Assembly: GCA_015063795.1 (NCBI GenBank)
Contig: SVTL01000003.1
Location: 93,328 to 157,327, forward strand
Direction of reading: 5' to 3'
Origin: Oscillospiraceae bacterium
GTDB lineage: Bacteria > Bacillota > Clostridia > Oscillospirales > CAG-272
DNA length: 64,000 bases
Shown: one piece after another, positions 8,496-18,362 of the stretch
Layout: each line of letters opens with the position of its first letter
How positions within the stretch are numbered: position 1 is the first letter of the stretch
Made by a program: the position numbers and the translations under genes
Notes under the pieces: generated by a model
Database searches by the model: none
Told to the model about the DNA's origin: nothing
What the model saw: only the letters and a program-made list of their open reading frames with translations

Positions 8496-8521
8496 AAGGG
8501 CACCGTTTGTGCGGCGCCCTT
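8496..8521 (-). terminator. Intrinsic terminator after ftsH
   Basis: AAGGGCACCG and CGGCGCCCTT arms form a stem with T-rich tracts on both sides, so it can work in both directions; it lies 7 bases past the ftsH stop. Confidence 0.75.
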
Positions 8522-8528
8522 GCTTTTT

Positions 8529-10613
8529 TTACTGTTTGTCGGAATCGTCGGAGTCGTCGTCGGTTTTGTCGTTGTCGGCGGGGGGAGTCTGCTCCTGCTT
8601 TTCCTTCATGGCGTATTCGTCAAGCCCGGTGAAGGCGTTATAAGCGTCAGCCTTGGCGCGCTTATGCTCCTCCTCCTCACGCTTGGCCTTTTCCTCGGCC
8701 AGACGCTCCTCGCGCAGACGGTTTTCCTCTTCGCTCTTGCGCTTCTTCTCGGCAACCATCGCTTCCAATTCCTCCACAGAGGGATTGTCGTCGGTCATGG
8801 CCTTTTCAAACTGCTTGTCGTCCATGACCTCGTGGTCGATGAGGTACTGCGCGATGAAGTGAAGCTTATCCATATGCTCGGAGAGGATCTTCTTCGCTTC
8901 CTCGTAAGCGGAGGCGATGATGCTGCGGATCTCGTCGTCGATGTCGGCGGCGGTCTTTTCCGAATAGTTGCGGGTGTTGCCGTAGTCGCGGCCGAGGAAG
9001 ACCTCGGAATCGCTGTGGCCGGCACCGTACACCACCGTACCCAGCTTATCGCTCATACCGTAACGGGTGACCATGCTGCGGGCGATGGAGGTGGCGTGGC
9101 TGATGTCGCCCGAAGCGCCGGTGGAGATGTCGCCCATCACCAGCTCCTCGGCCACACGTCCGCCGAGGGAGGAGACGATGTCCTCTTTCATCTCGTTGCG
9201 GGAGCTGTAATGCTTATCCTCCACAGGGGAGTAGAGGGTGTAGCCGCCGGTACGCATGGTGGGGATGATGGAGATCTGCTTAACGGGATCCAGCTCCTTG
9301 CAGAAGAAGGCGGCGATGGCGTGACCGGCCTCGTGATAGGCGGTCAGCTTGGTCTCGCGCTCGTTGCGCTTGCGGGACTTCTTGGCCGTGCCCACCATGA
9401 TCTTGATGGAGGCCTCCTCAATGTCGTTCATGCCGATGAGGACCTTACCCTTGCGGGCGGCAAGAAGCGCGGCTTCGTTTAAAAGGTTGGCCAGATCGGC
9501 GCCCGTGAAGCCCACGGTGGTCTTGGCAATGGAGGAGAGATCCACACCCTCCTCGAAGGGCTTGCCCTTGGCGTGCACCTTCAGAATGTCCTCGCGCCCC
9601 TTGATGTCGGGATAGCCGACGGTGATCTGACGGTCGAAGCGTCCGGGGCGGAGCAGGGCAGGATCGAGAATGTCGGGACGGTTGGTGGCGGCGATGACGA
9701 TCACGCCCTCGTTGTTGCCGAAGCCGTCCATTTCCACCAGCAGCTGGTTCAGCGTCTGCTCGCGCTCGTCATGACCGCCGCCGAGACCTGCGCCTCTGTG
9801 ACGGCCGACGGCATCGATCTCGTCGATGAACACGATGCTGGCGGGATTCTTTTTCGCGGTTTCAAACAGGTCGCGGACACGGGAGGCACCCACGCCCACA
9901 TACATTTCCACGAAGTCGGAGCCGGAGATGGAGTAGAAGGGAACGCCGGCCTCGCCTGCCACGGCCTTGGCCAGCAGGGTTTTACCGGTTCCGGGAGGGC
10001 CCACCAGCAGAACGCCGTGGGGGATGCGCGCACCCAGCTTGGTGAAGCGGGAGGGATCCTTCAGGAATTCCACGATCTCCTCCAGCTCTTCCTTTTCCTC
10101 GTCGCAGCCGGCCACGTCCTTGAAGAAGACCTTTTTCTTCTCCTCGGCGCCCAGCTTGGTTCTGGCGCGGCCGAAGGCGTTCATTTTGCCGCCCTTGCCG
10201 CCGGTGGCCTGGTTGATGAAATAGAACCAGAAGACGATGAAGAGGATGATGACGATGAGATAAGGCAGGAAGCTCACCAAAAAGGAGATGTCGGCCGCCG
10301 GTTCAAAGTCATAATTGGAGATGATGCCATCCTCGGCCTGCTGTTCGATGGTCTCGCGCAGACCGTCGTAGAAGAAGCTGAGGCTGATGCTGCTCAGCTT
10401 ATAATCGACAACGCGCCCGTCCTTGAGCAGGATGGACAGGTTGTTCTTGCTGTCGATGATGAACTCCTCGACCTGCTCGTTTTTGAAGTACGAGACGATG
10501 TCCTTATAGGTAGCGGACTCCTCGCCGATCATGTTCATGATGCCGGTGACGGCAAAGAGGATGGCCGCGATGATGACCACATAAAATACGATCAGTTTAA
10601 TGTTGCTTTTCAT
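8529..10613 (-). CDS. ftsH: ATP-dependent zinc metalloprotease FtsH
   Basis: A 694-residue membrane-bound AAA+ protease that pulls out and degrades membrane and regulatory proteins. Two N-terminal hydrophobic segments (about residues 5-25 and 120-140) flank an extracytoplasmic part. The AAA module has Walker A GPPGTGKT, the SRH region [19 protein letters not shown] and the zinc site HEAGH. The C-terminus is a charged Glu/Lys-rich tail ending in an acidic Asp-rich stretch. I use the ATG at 10613, where the hydrophobic N-terminus begins; an upstream in-frame extension would overlap hpt. Last gene of the yybS-to-ftsH run. Confidence 0.97.
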   Translation of the reverse strand: MKSNIKLIVFYVVIIAAILFAVTGIMNMIGEESATYKDIVSYFKNEQVEEFIIDSKNNLSILLKDGRVVDYKLSSISLSFFYDGLRETIEQQAEDGIISNYDFEPAADISFLVSFLPYLIVIILFIVFWFYFINQATGGKGGKMNAFGRARTKLGAEEKKKVFFKDVAGCDEEKEELEEIVEFLKDPSRFTKLGARIPHGVLLVGPPGTGKTLLAKAVAGEAGVPFYSISGSDFVEMYVGVGASRVRDLFETAKKNPASIVFIDEIDAVGRHRGAGLGGGHDEREQTLNQLLVEMDGFGNNEGVIVIAATNRPDILDPALLRPGRFDRQITVGYPDIKGREDILKVHAKGKPFEEGVDLSSIAKTTVGFTGADLANLLNEAALLAARKGKVLIGMNDIEEASIKIMVGTAKKSRKRNERETKLTAYHEAGHAIAAFFCKELDPVKQISIIPTMRTGGYTLYSPVEDKHYSSRNEMKEDIVSSLGGRVAEELVMGDISTGASGDISHATSIARSMVTRYGMSDKLGTVVYGAGHSDSEVFLGRDYGNTRNYSEKTAADIDDEIRSIIASAYEEAKKILSEHMDKLHFIAQYLIDHEVMDDKQFEKAMTDDNPSVEELEAMVAEKKRKSEEENRLREERLAEEKAKREEEEHKRAKADAYNAFTGLDEYAMKEKQEQTPPADNDKTDDDSDDSDKQ

Positions 10614-10636
10614 CGATATTACAGAGCCTTCTTTCT

Positions 10637-11197
10637 TTACGTGGAGTAGATTTCCCTTTTGAGCACGCCGACGAAGGGAAGATTGCGGTACTGCTCGGCA
10701 TAGTCGAGGCCGTACCCGACCACAAATTCGTCCGGGATGACCTTGCCGGTGTAATCGGGGGTGAAGTCGGCGGTGCGGCGGGAGGGCTTGTCGAGCAGGG
10801 TGACGCACTTGACATCGGCGGCGCCCTTGGACAGCAGGTAGGGCTTCAGGTAGGAGAGGGTGCGGCCGGAGTCAACGATGTCCTCCACCACCAGCACATC
10901 GGTTTTTGAAAGATCCTCGCGCTTGAGGTCCAGGATGATGTTCAGATGTCCGCCCGAAACGGTGCCGTTGCCATAGGAGGAGACCTTCATGAAATCGATC
11001 TGCATGGGCAGGTCGATGGCGCGCATCAGGTCGGCCATGAAGACAACCGAGCCCTTGAGAATGCAAACAAGCAGCAAGGGGCGCTTGCTGTCCTTGTAAT
11101 CGGCTGTGATGCGCTTGCCCAGATCCGAAACGATCTGCGCAATTTCTTCTTCGCTGACCAGGATATGGTCGCAGTCCTTTTGTAAATTCATCATCAT
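10637..11197 (-). CDS. hpt: Hypoxanthine phosphoribosyltransferase
   Basis: A 186-residue cytoplasmic purine salvage enzyme that joins hypoxanthine or guanine to PRPP. The PRPP-binding loop [12 protein letters not shown] is near residue 105; KVSSYGNGT and the C-terminal [11 protein letters not shown] fit HPRT. Two or three Met codons stand in a row at the start (MMMNLQ), with no strong ribosome-binding site, so the exact start is uncertain by up to two codons. It lies two bases after tilS and 23 bases ahead of ftsH. The tilS-hpt-ftsH order is the classic Bacillota arrangement. Confidence 0.95.
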   Translation of the reverse strand: MMMNLQKDCDHILVSEEEIAQIVSDLGKRITADYKDSKRPLLLVCILKGSVVFMADLMRAIDLPMQIDFMKVSSYGNGTVSGGHLNIILDLKREDLSKTDVLVVEDIVDSGRTLSYLKPYLLSKGAADVKCVTLLDKPSRRTADFTPDYTGKVIPDEFVVGYGLDYAEQYRNLPFVGVLKREIYST

Positions 11198-11199
11198 GT

Positions 11200-12570
11200 T
11201 TATCCGTAAAAGTAAAAAATATTCAGCGTTTCTCGGTTTTTTTCGGGGAGAGAGCCGTCACGCGGGGGAAGAAAGGGAATCCAAAAGATCCCGTTTTCGT
11301 CGCAGAGGACGGGCAAATGTTTTCGCAGGGCCAGGGGAAGCTTTTTGGCCTGCAGGCACTTTTTAACCGACCGCGTCAGACCTCCGAAGCGATAGCGATC
11401 GCCGTCGGCACGAAGACGTACCAACATTTTACCAACTTCACCCTCGCTTTTCACCGCTTGGTGTATAAATAAATTGTAAATATTTTTAAGGCGTTTCACA
11501 TCCTCGCTGTCCGCCTCCTTTGTGAGCAGCAGGCAGGCTCCGTTTGGGAGACGGTGCTCGCCCATCGAGAGGGGGAGGCAAAAGGACGTGTCGGGAGACG
11601 CATCCAAGGCGGCCTGCTCGTGACCGTTTAAGAAGCGCGCTCTCTTGCCCGCACAGAGAAAGCAGACGCCGCCCGGCAGAGAGAGACGCTTTTCCTCCGC
11701 GCAGTCCGATGCCAGCAGGCGCATCATGCTCTCAATGTGGCGGCAGGACAGCTCGCCGTGAAAGCGGGCATCGTATTCGCGCTTGAGCAGACGGGAGAGG
11801 ATGGCGGGCGGAAGCGATGCCAGCAGATCGCGGTCCTCCGAAAAAGGGGGGAGCGCATCGTGAAAATAGGCGCGGTCGAGCCGCAGGGAGGCGGCCAGAG
11901 AGGCAAAGGCATCTTCAAAGGACGGATTGACCTTTCGCAGCAGAGGGGAGACCTCATTGCGCAGGAAGTTGCGGGTGTAGGACGAGTCGCTGTTGGTGGA
12001 ATCGGTGCGGAACGGGAGCGCATGCTCCCTGCAAAAGGCAACCACATCGGCTTCGGTGCAGAGGATCAGCGGACGAATGATGCCGTCGCTTCGCACAGGG
12101 GGGATGCCGCACAGCCCGTCGGCGGCCGTACCGCGGAGCAGGTGGAAAAGCATGGTCTCCGCCGAATCGGTGGAGGTGTGAGCGGTGGCAATGCGGTCTG
12201 CGCAAAAGCCGTCGGCAGCTTCGCGCAGCAGACGGTAGCGGTGGATGCGGGCGCATTCCTCGATCCCTTTGCCGCCCGAAAGCTTAGGAATGTCAACGGT
12301 ATCCACCGAAAGCGGCACCTTCCATTTTCGGCAGAGATGCTCGCAGAGGGCGATGTCTTTTGCCGTCTCGGATTCCTCGCGGATGCGGTGATTCACATGG
12401 CAGGCGAACAGCGAAAGAGACAGCTCCTCACGCAGCAGCACCAGCGCATACAGCAGGGCAACCGAATCCTTGCCGCCCGAGAGTGCAACGAGAATGCGTC
12501 TTTGCTCGCCGAGCATGGAAAAATCGGACAAAGCCTTGCGGATCTTGTCTAACATGGTCTGTCTTCTCAC
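11200..12570 (-). CDS. tilS: tRNA(Ile)-lysidine synthase
   Basis: A 456-residue ATP-dependent enzyme that makes lysidine at the wobble base of tRNA-Ile (CAU), so that it reads AUA. The N-type ATP-pyrophosphatase loop VALSGGKDS is near residue 30. The substrate-binding and C-terminal tRNA-binding parts follow, as the length suggests. The start may be GTG at 12570, which overlaps the dnaB stop (GTGA), or ATG at 12555; neither has a strong Shine-Dalgarno site. Part of the dnaB-tilS-hpt-ftsH run. Confidence 0.93.
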   Translation of the reverse strand: MRRQTMLDKIRKALSDFSMLGEQRRILVALSGGKDSVALLYALVLLREELSLSLFACHVNHRIREESETAKDIALCEHLCRKWKVPLSVDTVDIPKLSGGKGIEECARIHRYRLLREAADGFCADRIATAHTSTDSAETMLFHLLRGTAADGLCGIPPVRSDGIIRPLILCTEADVVAFCREHALPFRTDSTNSDSSYTRNFLRNEVSPLLRKVNPSFEDAFASLAASLRLDRAYFHDALPPFSEDRDLLASLPPAILSRLLKREYDARFHGELSCRHIESMMRLLASDCAEEKRLSLPGGVCFLCAGKRARFLNGHEQAALDASPDTSFCLPLSMGEHRLPNGACLLLTKEADSEDVKRLKNIYNLFIHQAVKSEGEVGKMLVRLRADGDRYRFGGLTRSVKKCLQAKKLPLALRKHLPVLCDENGIFWIPFLPPRDGSLPEKNRETLNIFYFYG

Positions 12571-13904
12571 GGCTCGGAGGCGTTGGTACGGGTGACGAAC
12601 TTGGTGAAGGAGGGCAGCCAGCCCATCTCCACCTTGCCCACCGCACCGTGACGGTTTTTGGCCACGATGATCTCAGCGGTGGCGGCTTCGTTTTTGTTGT
12701 CGTTTTTGTAGTATTCGTCGCGGTAGAGGAAGAGGACGATGTCGGCATCCTGCTCAATGGCACCCGAGTCGCGCAGGTCGGAGAGCATGGGACGCTTGTC
12801 GGTTCTCGATTCGGGACCGCGGGAGAGCTGGGCGCAGCAGACCACAGGGACATTCAGCTCCTTGGCCATGATCTTGAGGCCGCGGGAGATCTCGCCCACC
12901 TCCTGCACCTTGTTGTCGATGCGGCGGTCGCTCTGCATCAGCTGCAGATAGTCGATGATGACCAGCCCCAGATTCTTTTCGCGGCGGAGCTTGGCCTTCA
13001 TGCCCGATACGCTGATGCCGGCGGTGTCGTCGATGAGGATGTCGCATTCGGAGAGCATGGAGGCGGCGTGCGCCAGGTTTTCCCATTCAGAATCGTTTAA
13101 AGAGCCGGTGCGGATGTGGTTGCTGTCCACCAGCGCTTCGCTGGAGAGCATACGGGAAACCAGCTGCTCTTTCGACATTTCCAGCGAGAAAACGCAGACC
13201 GTCTTTTTGCTGGAACGGGCGATGTTGGCCGCCACGTTCATCGCAAAGCTGGTCTTACCCATACCGGGACGGGCGCCGATGAGCACCAGGTCGCTTTTGC
13301 CCAGACCGACCAGCACCTCATCGAGAGCGGAATAGCCGGTGGGCATACCGCTGGCGGAGGTGGGATCGGTTTTGAGCAGCTTCAAGCGGTCATAGACCGA
13401 GACCAGCAGCTCGCGGATGTGGGTGAGGTTCTTCTGCTCCTCGCCGTTGGCCAATTCGAAAATACGCTGCTCGGCCATGCCCACGATGCGGCGTGCGTCA
13501 TCGCTTTCGGTGTAGGCGGCCTCGGACACGTCGGCGCAGATGGAGATGATGCTTCTCAGCACGCTCTTGTCCTTGACGATGTTGGCGTAATCGAGGATGT
13601 TGGCGGCGGAGGGGACCAGATCGGCGATGGTTTTGATGTATTCGCTTAAGGTGTCCTCGCTCTTGTACACACCGTTTTTCACCAGCATGTCGATGAGCGT
13701 GATCACGTCGATGGTGCGGTTGCGCAGATACAGATCCTGCATGGCAAGGAAGATCTGCACATGCTCGCGCAGATAAAAGTCCTCGCTTTTCAGGATTCCC
13801 GCAACGGTATTGAACGAGTCGGGATCGATGAGCACCGATCCGAGAACCGACTGCTCGGCTTCCAGAGAGAAGGGGGGCGTGCGCCCGTAGAGATCCTCTG
13901 CCAT
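12567..13904 (-). CDS. dnaB: Replicative DNA helicase
   Basis: A 445-residue hexameric helicase that unwinds DNA at the fork. The N-terminal primase-interaction domain begins with PPFSLEAEQSVLG. The RecA-like domain has Walker A GARPGMGKTSFA near residue 200, a Walker B LVIIDYLQLM and the CAQLSRGPESR stretch. The length fits. It starts one base after the rplI stop and its stop overlaps tilS. Synteny with rplI and gdpP is the same as in Bacillus (yybS-yybT-rplI-dnaC). Confidence 0.97.
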   Translation of the reverse strand: MAEDLYGRTPPFSLEAEQSVLGSVLIDPDSFNTVAGILKSEDFYLREHVQIFLAMQDLYLRNRTIDVITLIDMLVKNGVYKSEDTLSEYIKTIADLVPSAANILDYANIVKDKSVLRSIISICADVSEAAYTESDDARRIVGMAEQRIFELANGEEQKNLTHIRELLVSVYDRLKLLKTDPTSASGMPTGYSALDEVLVGLGKSDLVLIGARPGMGKTSFAMNVAANIARSSKKTVCVFSLEMSKEQLVSRMLSSEALVDSNHIRTGSLNDSEWENLAHAASMLSECDILIDDTAGISVSGMKAKLRREKNLGLVIIDYLQLMQSDRRIDNKVQEVGEISRGLKIMAKELNVPVVCCAQLSRGPESRTDKRPMLSDLRDSGAIEQDADIVLFLYRDEYYKNDNKNEAATAEIIVAKNRHGAVGKVEMGWLPSFTKFVTRTNASEP

Positions 13905-13905
13905 C

Positions 13906-14355
13906 TTACTTCACATCCGTCACGATGATCTGGATCTTGCCGGTGATCTCCTGGAAGAGCTTGACGGTGGCGGTGTGATTGCCGAAGGCCTTGATGGGCT
14001 CGTCGAAGGTGAGCTTGCGGCGGTCAACCTCGATGCCGTGCTGATCCTTCAGCGCATTGGCAATGTCGGAGGGCGTGACCGAGCCGTAGAGCTTACCGTC
14101 AGCTCCCGCCTGGTTGGCGATCTTGACAATGACCGTCTCCAGCTTCGCGGCGATCTCCTTGGCGGCCTGACGCTCCAGCTCGATCTTGTGGTTCATGGCC
14201 GCTTCCTTGTTTTTGATGTCGTTGAGGGCCTGGGAATCGGCTTCCACAGCCAGCCCCTTGGGGAGGAGGAAGTTACGGGCATAGCCGTCGGACACGTTGA
14301 TCAGCTGTCCCTTTTTGCCCTGTGCTTTGACGTCCTGCGTGAGAATGACTTTCAT
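13906..14355 (-). CDS. rplI: 50S ribosomal protein L9
   Basis: A 149-residue large-subunit protein. The N-terminal RNA-binding domain [17 protein letters not shown] and [13 protein letters not shown] are typical. A long helix follows, then the C-terminal domain (DPIKAFG-like stretch [10 protein letters not shown]). AAAGGATAGAACAATC precedes the ATG. It sits between gdpP (118-base gap) and dnaB (1 base). Confidence 0.97.
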   Translation of the reverse strand: MKVILTQDVKAQGKKGQLINVSDGYARNFLLPKGLAVEADSQALNDIKNKEAAMNHKIELERQAAKEIAAKLETVIVKIANQAGADGKLYGSVTPSDIANALKDQHGIEVDRRKLTFDEPIKAFGNHTATVKLFQEITGKIQIIVTDVK

Positions 14356-14473
14356 GATTGTTCTATCCTTTCCTTATGACCGTCTGCCTGCTTGCTTTGA
14401 AAAAAGAGCAGGGCGGCGGTCCGGTTGTTTGAGCGGTGTATGGTGTGGAACGGCGGTCTTGGCTCTGAAAAAA

Positions 14474-16498
14474 TCAGGCCTCGCCGTTTTCGTCCAGATA
14501 AGCGTCGATGGCATCCTTGAGAAGCTGGAGCGCATCGTGCAGGGAGGTGTTCTTCATCTGCGTGGCTGCCGCATCGTAATGTCCGCCGCCGCCCAGCTTT
14601 TCGAGGATCAGCTGAACGTTGATCGTACCGTTGCTGCGCGCGGAGACATAGACGGTGGAATCGATACAGCAGAGGGCGAAGGAGGCAAGGATGCCGTCCA
14701 CGGTCAGAAGCTTGTCGGCGGCCTTGGCAGCGGCGATGCGGTCAAAGGGGGTGCCGGTGTCGGAGGGATCGCCCTCGTTGGTGGCGATGGCGGTGGTCTT
14801 GCGGTAGATGACCACGTTGGATTCAAACTTGGCCTCGCGGATGATCTCGCTCAGCTCGCTCTTGAAGATCGACTGCGCCTCGTGGGGGCTGGCTCCCTCG
14901 TTGCGGAGGTAGAGCGCGGCGGAGAAGGTGCGCACGCCGGTGTTTTTGGAGAATTGCTTGGTGTCCAGCAGCATACCGGCCAGCAGCAGGTCGGCCTCAT
15001 CCTTGGGCAGGTTGCCGGCGGGGAGCGTCTGCTCTAAGATTTCGGCGATCAGCTCGCTGGCGGAGGAGGCGGAGGGCTCGATGTAGGCGATGGCGGGCTT
15101 GACCTTGAATTCCGCGGTCTTGCGGTGATGGTCGATGTAGACCACCTTTTCCACCGAATCGGCCAGCTCGGGCGATTCCAGCTGTGTGCGGTTGTTCACG
15201 TCGGCCACCACCAGCAGCGTATCGGGCTGGATCAGATCCTGGGAGTCGGCGGCATTGACGAACAGATCGCGGTATTCGGGCTGACGGAGCAGCTTTTCGG
15301 TGCATTTTTGAATGTTGCGGTCGGCCGTATCCAGCACGATGTGGACGGGAACGCCGCAGTAAAGCGCCAGACGGGCAATGCCCGCGCAGGCGGCGATGGA
15401 GTCGAAGTCGGGATTGCGGTGCCCCATGACCAGCACGTTGTCGCTTTCGGCCATCAGAGAGACCAGCTGATTGGCGACCACGCGCGCGCGCACCTTGGTA
15501 CGCTTCTGGACGGTCTTGGTCCGTCCGCCGTAGAACTCCATGTTCTCGTCGTTTTTGACCACCACCTGGTCACCGCCTCTTTGCAGGGCCATGTCCAGCG
15601 CGGCGTGTGCCGCACGCTCCTTCTCCTCCAGCGAGCCTTCGATGCGGGCCACGCCGATGGAGACGGTGATGGGCAGACTGCTCTCGCCCACGCGGACATC
15701 GCGGACCTGATCGAGGATGTCAAACTTGGAGGCAATGAACTGCTCTAACTTCGAGGCCTCAAACAGGAAGAGGTACTTGTCCCTCTCGTATTCCTTGAGA
15801 ATACCGCCCACCGAGCGGGCGCAGTTGCGGAGGATGAGGGCCACATCGGTGGCGGCGGCACGGTAGAGCTCCTGCAGATTCTGCAGAATCTCGTCTAAGT
15901 TGTCGATCATGATGTAGGCAACCACCGTTTCCTTTTCGGAAAGCAGGCGGCGCGTTTCGGTCAATTCCGACACATCCTGCCAGACGGTGATGCAGTATTC
16001 CTTGCCGGGGACGTTGATGGGGTAGCCCTTCAGGCGGAAGAAGCGGTCAAAAGCCAGAACGGGCAGACCGTCGGGCTCGGGCGAGGCTAAAATGTCGGAA
16101 GTGGAGTGGGCGCAGATCTGCTCGATGCTCTTGCCGAAGAAGCTGCGGTGGGAGTCGGCGCAGGAGGTGAAGGCCTTGTTGTACCAGATCAGCTTGTCGT
16201 TTTCGTCGGTGATGATCACGGGCATGGTCAGCTCCAGCATCAGATCCAGCGTCATGTTGCCGATCAGCGGCTCGATCTCCTCGGGCAGACCGCTGCTGCG
16301 GTAGAGACGGGTGAAAACGAGATACAGAACACAGCCGATCACATAAAAGGCGAACACACTGACGGCAGCCCCCTGAAAAGGGATCGTTTCCTTGCAGGAA
16401 AGGATGAGCAGGGCGGCGAAGCAGAAAAGCGAAAAGGCGAGATAGAAGAAGCTGCGCTTGCGGATCGCCGCTTTGATCTTTTCGGAATGCTTTTTCAT
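14474..16498 (-). CDS. gdpP: Cyclic-di-AMP phosphodiesterase GdpP
   Basis: A 674-residue membrane protein that hydrolyses c-di-AMP to pApA and so controls osmotic and cell-wall homeostasis. Order: two transmembrane segments (about 18-60), PAS domain (about 85-170), degenerate GGDEF domain (about 175-310), DHH domain with GHRNPDFDSIA, ADVNNRTQ and YIDHHRK (about 345-490), and DHHA1 with GGGGHYDAA near 645. All metal-binding motifs are present. It sits 23 bases after yybS and heads toward rplI, the standard Bacillota context. Confidence 0.95.
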   Translation of the reverse strand: MKKHSEKIKAAIRKRSFFYLAFSLFCFAALLILSCKETIPFQGAAVSVFAFYVIGCVLYLVFTRLYRSSGLPEEIEPLIGNMTLDLMLELTMPVIITDENDKLIWYNKAFTSCADSHRSFFGKSIEQICAHSTSDILASPEPDGLPVLAFDRFFRLKGYPINVPGKEYCITVWQDVSELTETRRLLSEKETVVAYIMIDNLDEILQNLQELYRAAATDVALILRNCARSVGGILKEYERDKYLFLFEASKLEQFIASKFDILDQVRDVRVGESSLPITVSIGVARIEGSLEEKERAAHAALDMALQRGGDQVVVKNDENMEFYGGRTKTVQKRTKVRARVVANQLVSLMAESDNVLVMGHRNPDFDSIAACAGIARLALYCGVPVHIVLDTADRNIQKCTEKLLRQPEYRDLFVNAADSQDLIQPDTLLVVADVNNRTQLESPELADSVEKVVYIDHHRKTAEFKVKPAIAYIEPSASSASELIAEILEQTLPAGNLPKDEADLLLAGMLLDTKQFSKNTGVRTFSAALYLRNEGASPHEAQSIFKSELSEIIREAKFESNVVIYRKTTAIATNEGDPSDTGTPFDRIAAAKAADKLLTVDGILASFALCCIDSTVYVSARSNGTINVQLILEKLGGGGHYDAAATQMKNTSLHDALQLLKDAIDAYLDENGEA

Positions 16499-16521
16499 AA
16501 AACGGAATCACTCCTTCCGTG

Positions 16522-17592
16522 TCATTGTCCGAATTTTTTGTATACAGCCACCCGAATGGTGGTGACCGCGCCGTAGATGGCGGTCAGGTAGAGCAGGTAG
16601 TAGAAGTTGAAGAAGAGGAAGAAGGCGAGGAAAAGGATGAGGACGGTGCGGATGCCGCCGCCTTCCATGTGGCGAAGCCGAAGGATCAGCGTTTTTGCGC
16701 CGACGATGGCAAAGCCGGGGAGCAGAATGAGAACAAAGTTGAGCGTCAGCGCGTAGAAGATGCTGACTCCTCCCGAAAAGAGGGCAGAGAAGGCGTAGCC
16801 GACAAAGGCGGCCATGTAGAGCACAGCCGAGAGCGTGGAGAGAAAGATGCCCCAGGGGCGCGCGGGGAGACGGGCGGGGCAGAGTCCCTTCAGCAGCAGG
16901 ATCGCCGAAGAGGCGGAGAGATAGGACACCGACAGCAGCGAGAGCACCGCCATGGCGGGCAGAGAGGCCATCAGCAGAGGGATCATTGCCTCCACCGAAG
17001 CGGTGTAGACCATCCGTTGTTCGTCGGTCAGCGGGATCTCGGAAGCGCTGAGCGGGTCAAGGAACAGGGCGCGGAGGCTGTCGGGAATGGAGGACAGCGT
17101 GCTCTTGAGCATATCGACAAGCCCGTCGTATTCGGGCAGGGCGGGCATCATCTGAAGGAGCATGACCGCCAGCCAGACGGCCAGAGTAAGAAGCGTCATG
17201 TTGACCACGGCTGCCGTCTTGGTCTTTTTCTGCAGGATGGCCAGCGCCAGCGCATAGCCGCCGGGGAACGCAAGAATGGCATTGAGCGCGCTCAGCGGAT
17301 CGACGCCGAACAGAAGCGGCAGCACATAGGACAGAGGCAGGATCAGATGCAGCCATTTGGCGTTGGTGCAGGAAAAGAGGATGCCGATGGCGGCGGAGGA
17401 GACAACGGTGTATGCAGACAGACTGAAGCTTCCGCCGGGCAGAGCGGAGAGCAGATTGAACAGCAGGATGAGAATGACCAGAGCGCCGGCCGCAGGAACG
17501 GTCAGCTTGTCCCGTCTTTTGGGGGTGGCGGACGGATCGTTGCTGTTCGGTTGCGTTTGGTTGGGAGCGCCGCCGCGGATGGGATCGGACAT
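16522..17592 (-). CDS. YybS-family (DUF2232) membrane protein
   Basis: A 356-residue integral membrane protein with about eight hydrophobic segments after a polar, Asn/Pro/Thr-rich N-terminus of some 30 residues. Its place directly before gdpP, rplI and dnaB is that of yybS in Bacillus, and the hydrophobicity fits DUF2232. Function unknown; a transport component is possible. AAAGGAGGAGAACAC precedes the ATG. First gene of the seven-gene run. Confidence 0.8.
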   Translation of the reverse strand: MSDPIRGGAPNQTQPNSNDPSATPKRRDKLTVPAAGALVILILLFNLLSALPGGSFSLSAYTVVSSAAIGILFSCTNAKWLHLILPLSYVLPLLFGVDPLSALNAILAFPGGYALALAILQKKTKTAAVVNMTLLTLAVWLAVMLLQMMPALPEYDGLVDMLKSTLSSIPDSLRALFLDPLSASEIPLTDEQRMVYTASVEAMIPLLMASLPAMAVLSLLSVSYLSASSAILLLKGLCPARLPARPWGIFLSTLSAVLYMAAFVGYAFSALFSGGVSIFYALTLNFVLILLPGFAIVGAKTLILRLRHMEGGGIRTVLILFLAFFLFFNFYYLLYLTAIYGAVTTIRVAVYKKFGQ

Positions 17593-17673
17593 GTGTTCTC
17601 CTCCTTTTGTTTTTCTCTTCTGCCGTCGTCGTCATTTGCTTCGCCGAGGGCTGGATAGACGTATAGATAATAC

Positions 17674-17702
17674 ATTATATCACAACTTTTTGCGCTTGTA
17701 AA
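17674..17702 (-). promoter_or_regulatory. Extended -10 promoter of the yybS-ftsH run
   Basis: On the minus strand TTTACA (17697-17702), a 17-base spacer ending TGTGA, then TATAAT (17674-17679), some 80 bases before yybS. Confidence 0.8.
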
Positions 17703-17806
17703 CCGTTTGGAGGAAAATCGCAGGAAAAGAAAGGTGTTTTTGACCGATTCTTCCGGGGGAAGAAGAGCAGTCGATCGCAAAAAAACAAAAAACGATGGGG
17801 GAAAAG

Positions 17807-17847
17807 AAAAAACGGACCGTCTTCTCCCAAAAAACACGATCCGTTTT
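17807..17847 (-). terminator. Intrinsic terminator after leuD
   Basis: AAAACGGATCGT and ACGGTCCGTTTT (minus strand) pair around a 15-base loop and are followed by a T-rich tract, 8 bases past the leuD stop. Confidence 0.85.
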
Positions 17848-17855
17848 GAACAGCG

Positions 17856-18359
17856 TCAGGACCTTTGATAGCGCCGTCTCATCAGCGGCTTGATGCCGCC
17901 TGCCTGCAGAATCTCCATGGCCTTGTCACCCAGAGGCTCGGATTGCAGGACCTCTCCGGTCTCCTCCACGCACACGCGTCCGCTGTCGATGTCCACCGTC
18001 AGCGTCTGACCGTCCTTCACCCTCTGCGAAATGCCCTTGCAGACGATGAGCGGAAGCCCGAGATTGATGCCGTTGCGGAAGAAGATGCGGGCGAAGCTGT
18101 CGGCAAGGACCGCGCCTGCGCCCATGTTGATCAGCGCGATGGGAGCGTGCTCACGGCTGGAGCCGCAGCCGAAGTTGCGTCCGGCGACCACGATGCCGCC
18201 CTTGGGGAAGGAGGGGGCGATGTCCTCGGAGATGCCGGCCAGACAGTGGGAGCCGATCTGCTTGTGATCGGTCAGCTCCAGAAAACGGCCGGGGTAGATG
18301 ATGTCGGTGTCCACGTTGTCGCCCACCACAAGGACCTTTCCGGTTAACAGCGTTTGCAT
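17856..18359 (-). CDS. leuD: 3-isopropylmalate dehydratase small subunit
   Basis: A 167-residue swivel subunit that works with LeuC to isomerise 2- and 3-isopropylmalate in leucine synthesis. The substrate-binding loop NFGCGSSREHAP is near residue 62 and GDNVDTDIIYPGR near residue 12. The short length is that of the HacA/LeuD type common in Clostridia and archaea. It starts three bases after the leuC stop, with GAAAGGAGAGCTGAAAA ahead. The rest of the leucine pathway is not in the window. Confidence 0.93.
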   Translation of the reverse strand: MQTLLTGKVLVVGDNVDTDIIYPGRFLELTDHKQIGSHCLAGISEDIAPSFPKGGIVVAGRNFGCGSSREHAPIALINMGAGAVLADSFARIFFRNGINLGLPLIVCKGISQRVKDGQTLTVDIDSGRVCVEETGEVLQSEPLGDKAMEILQAGGIKPLMRRRYQRS

Positions 18360-18362
18360 TTT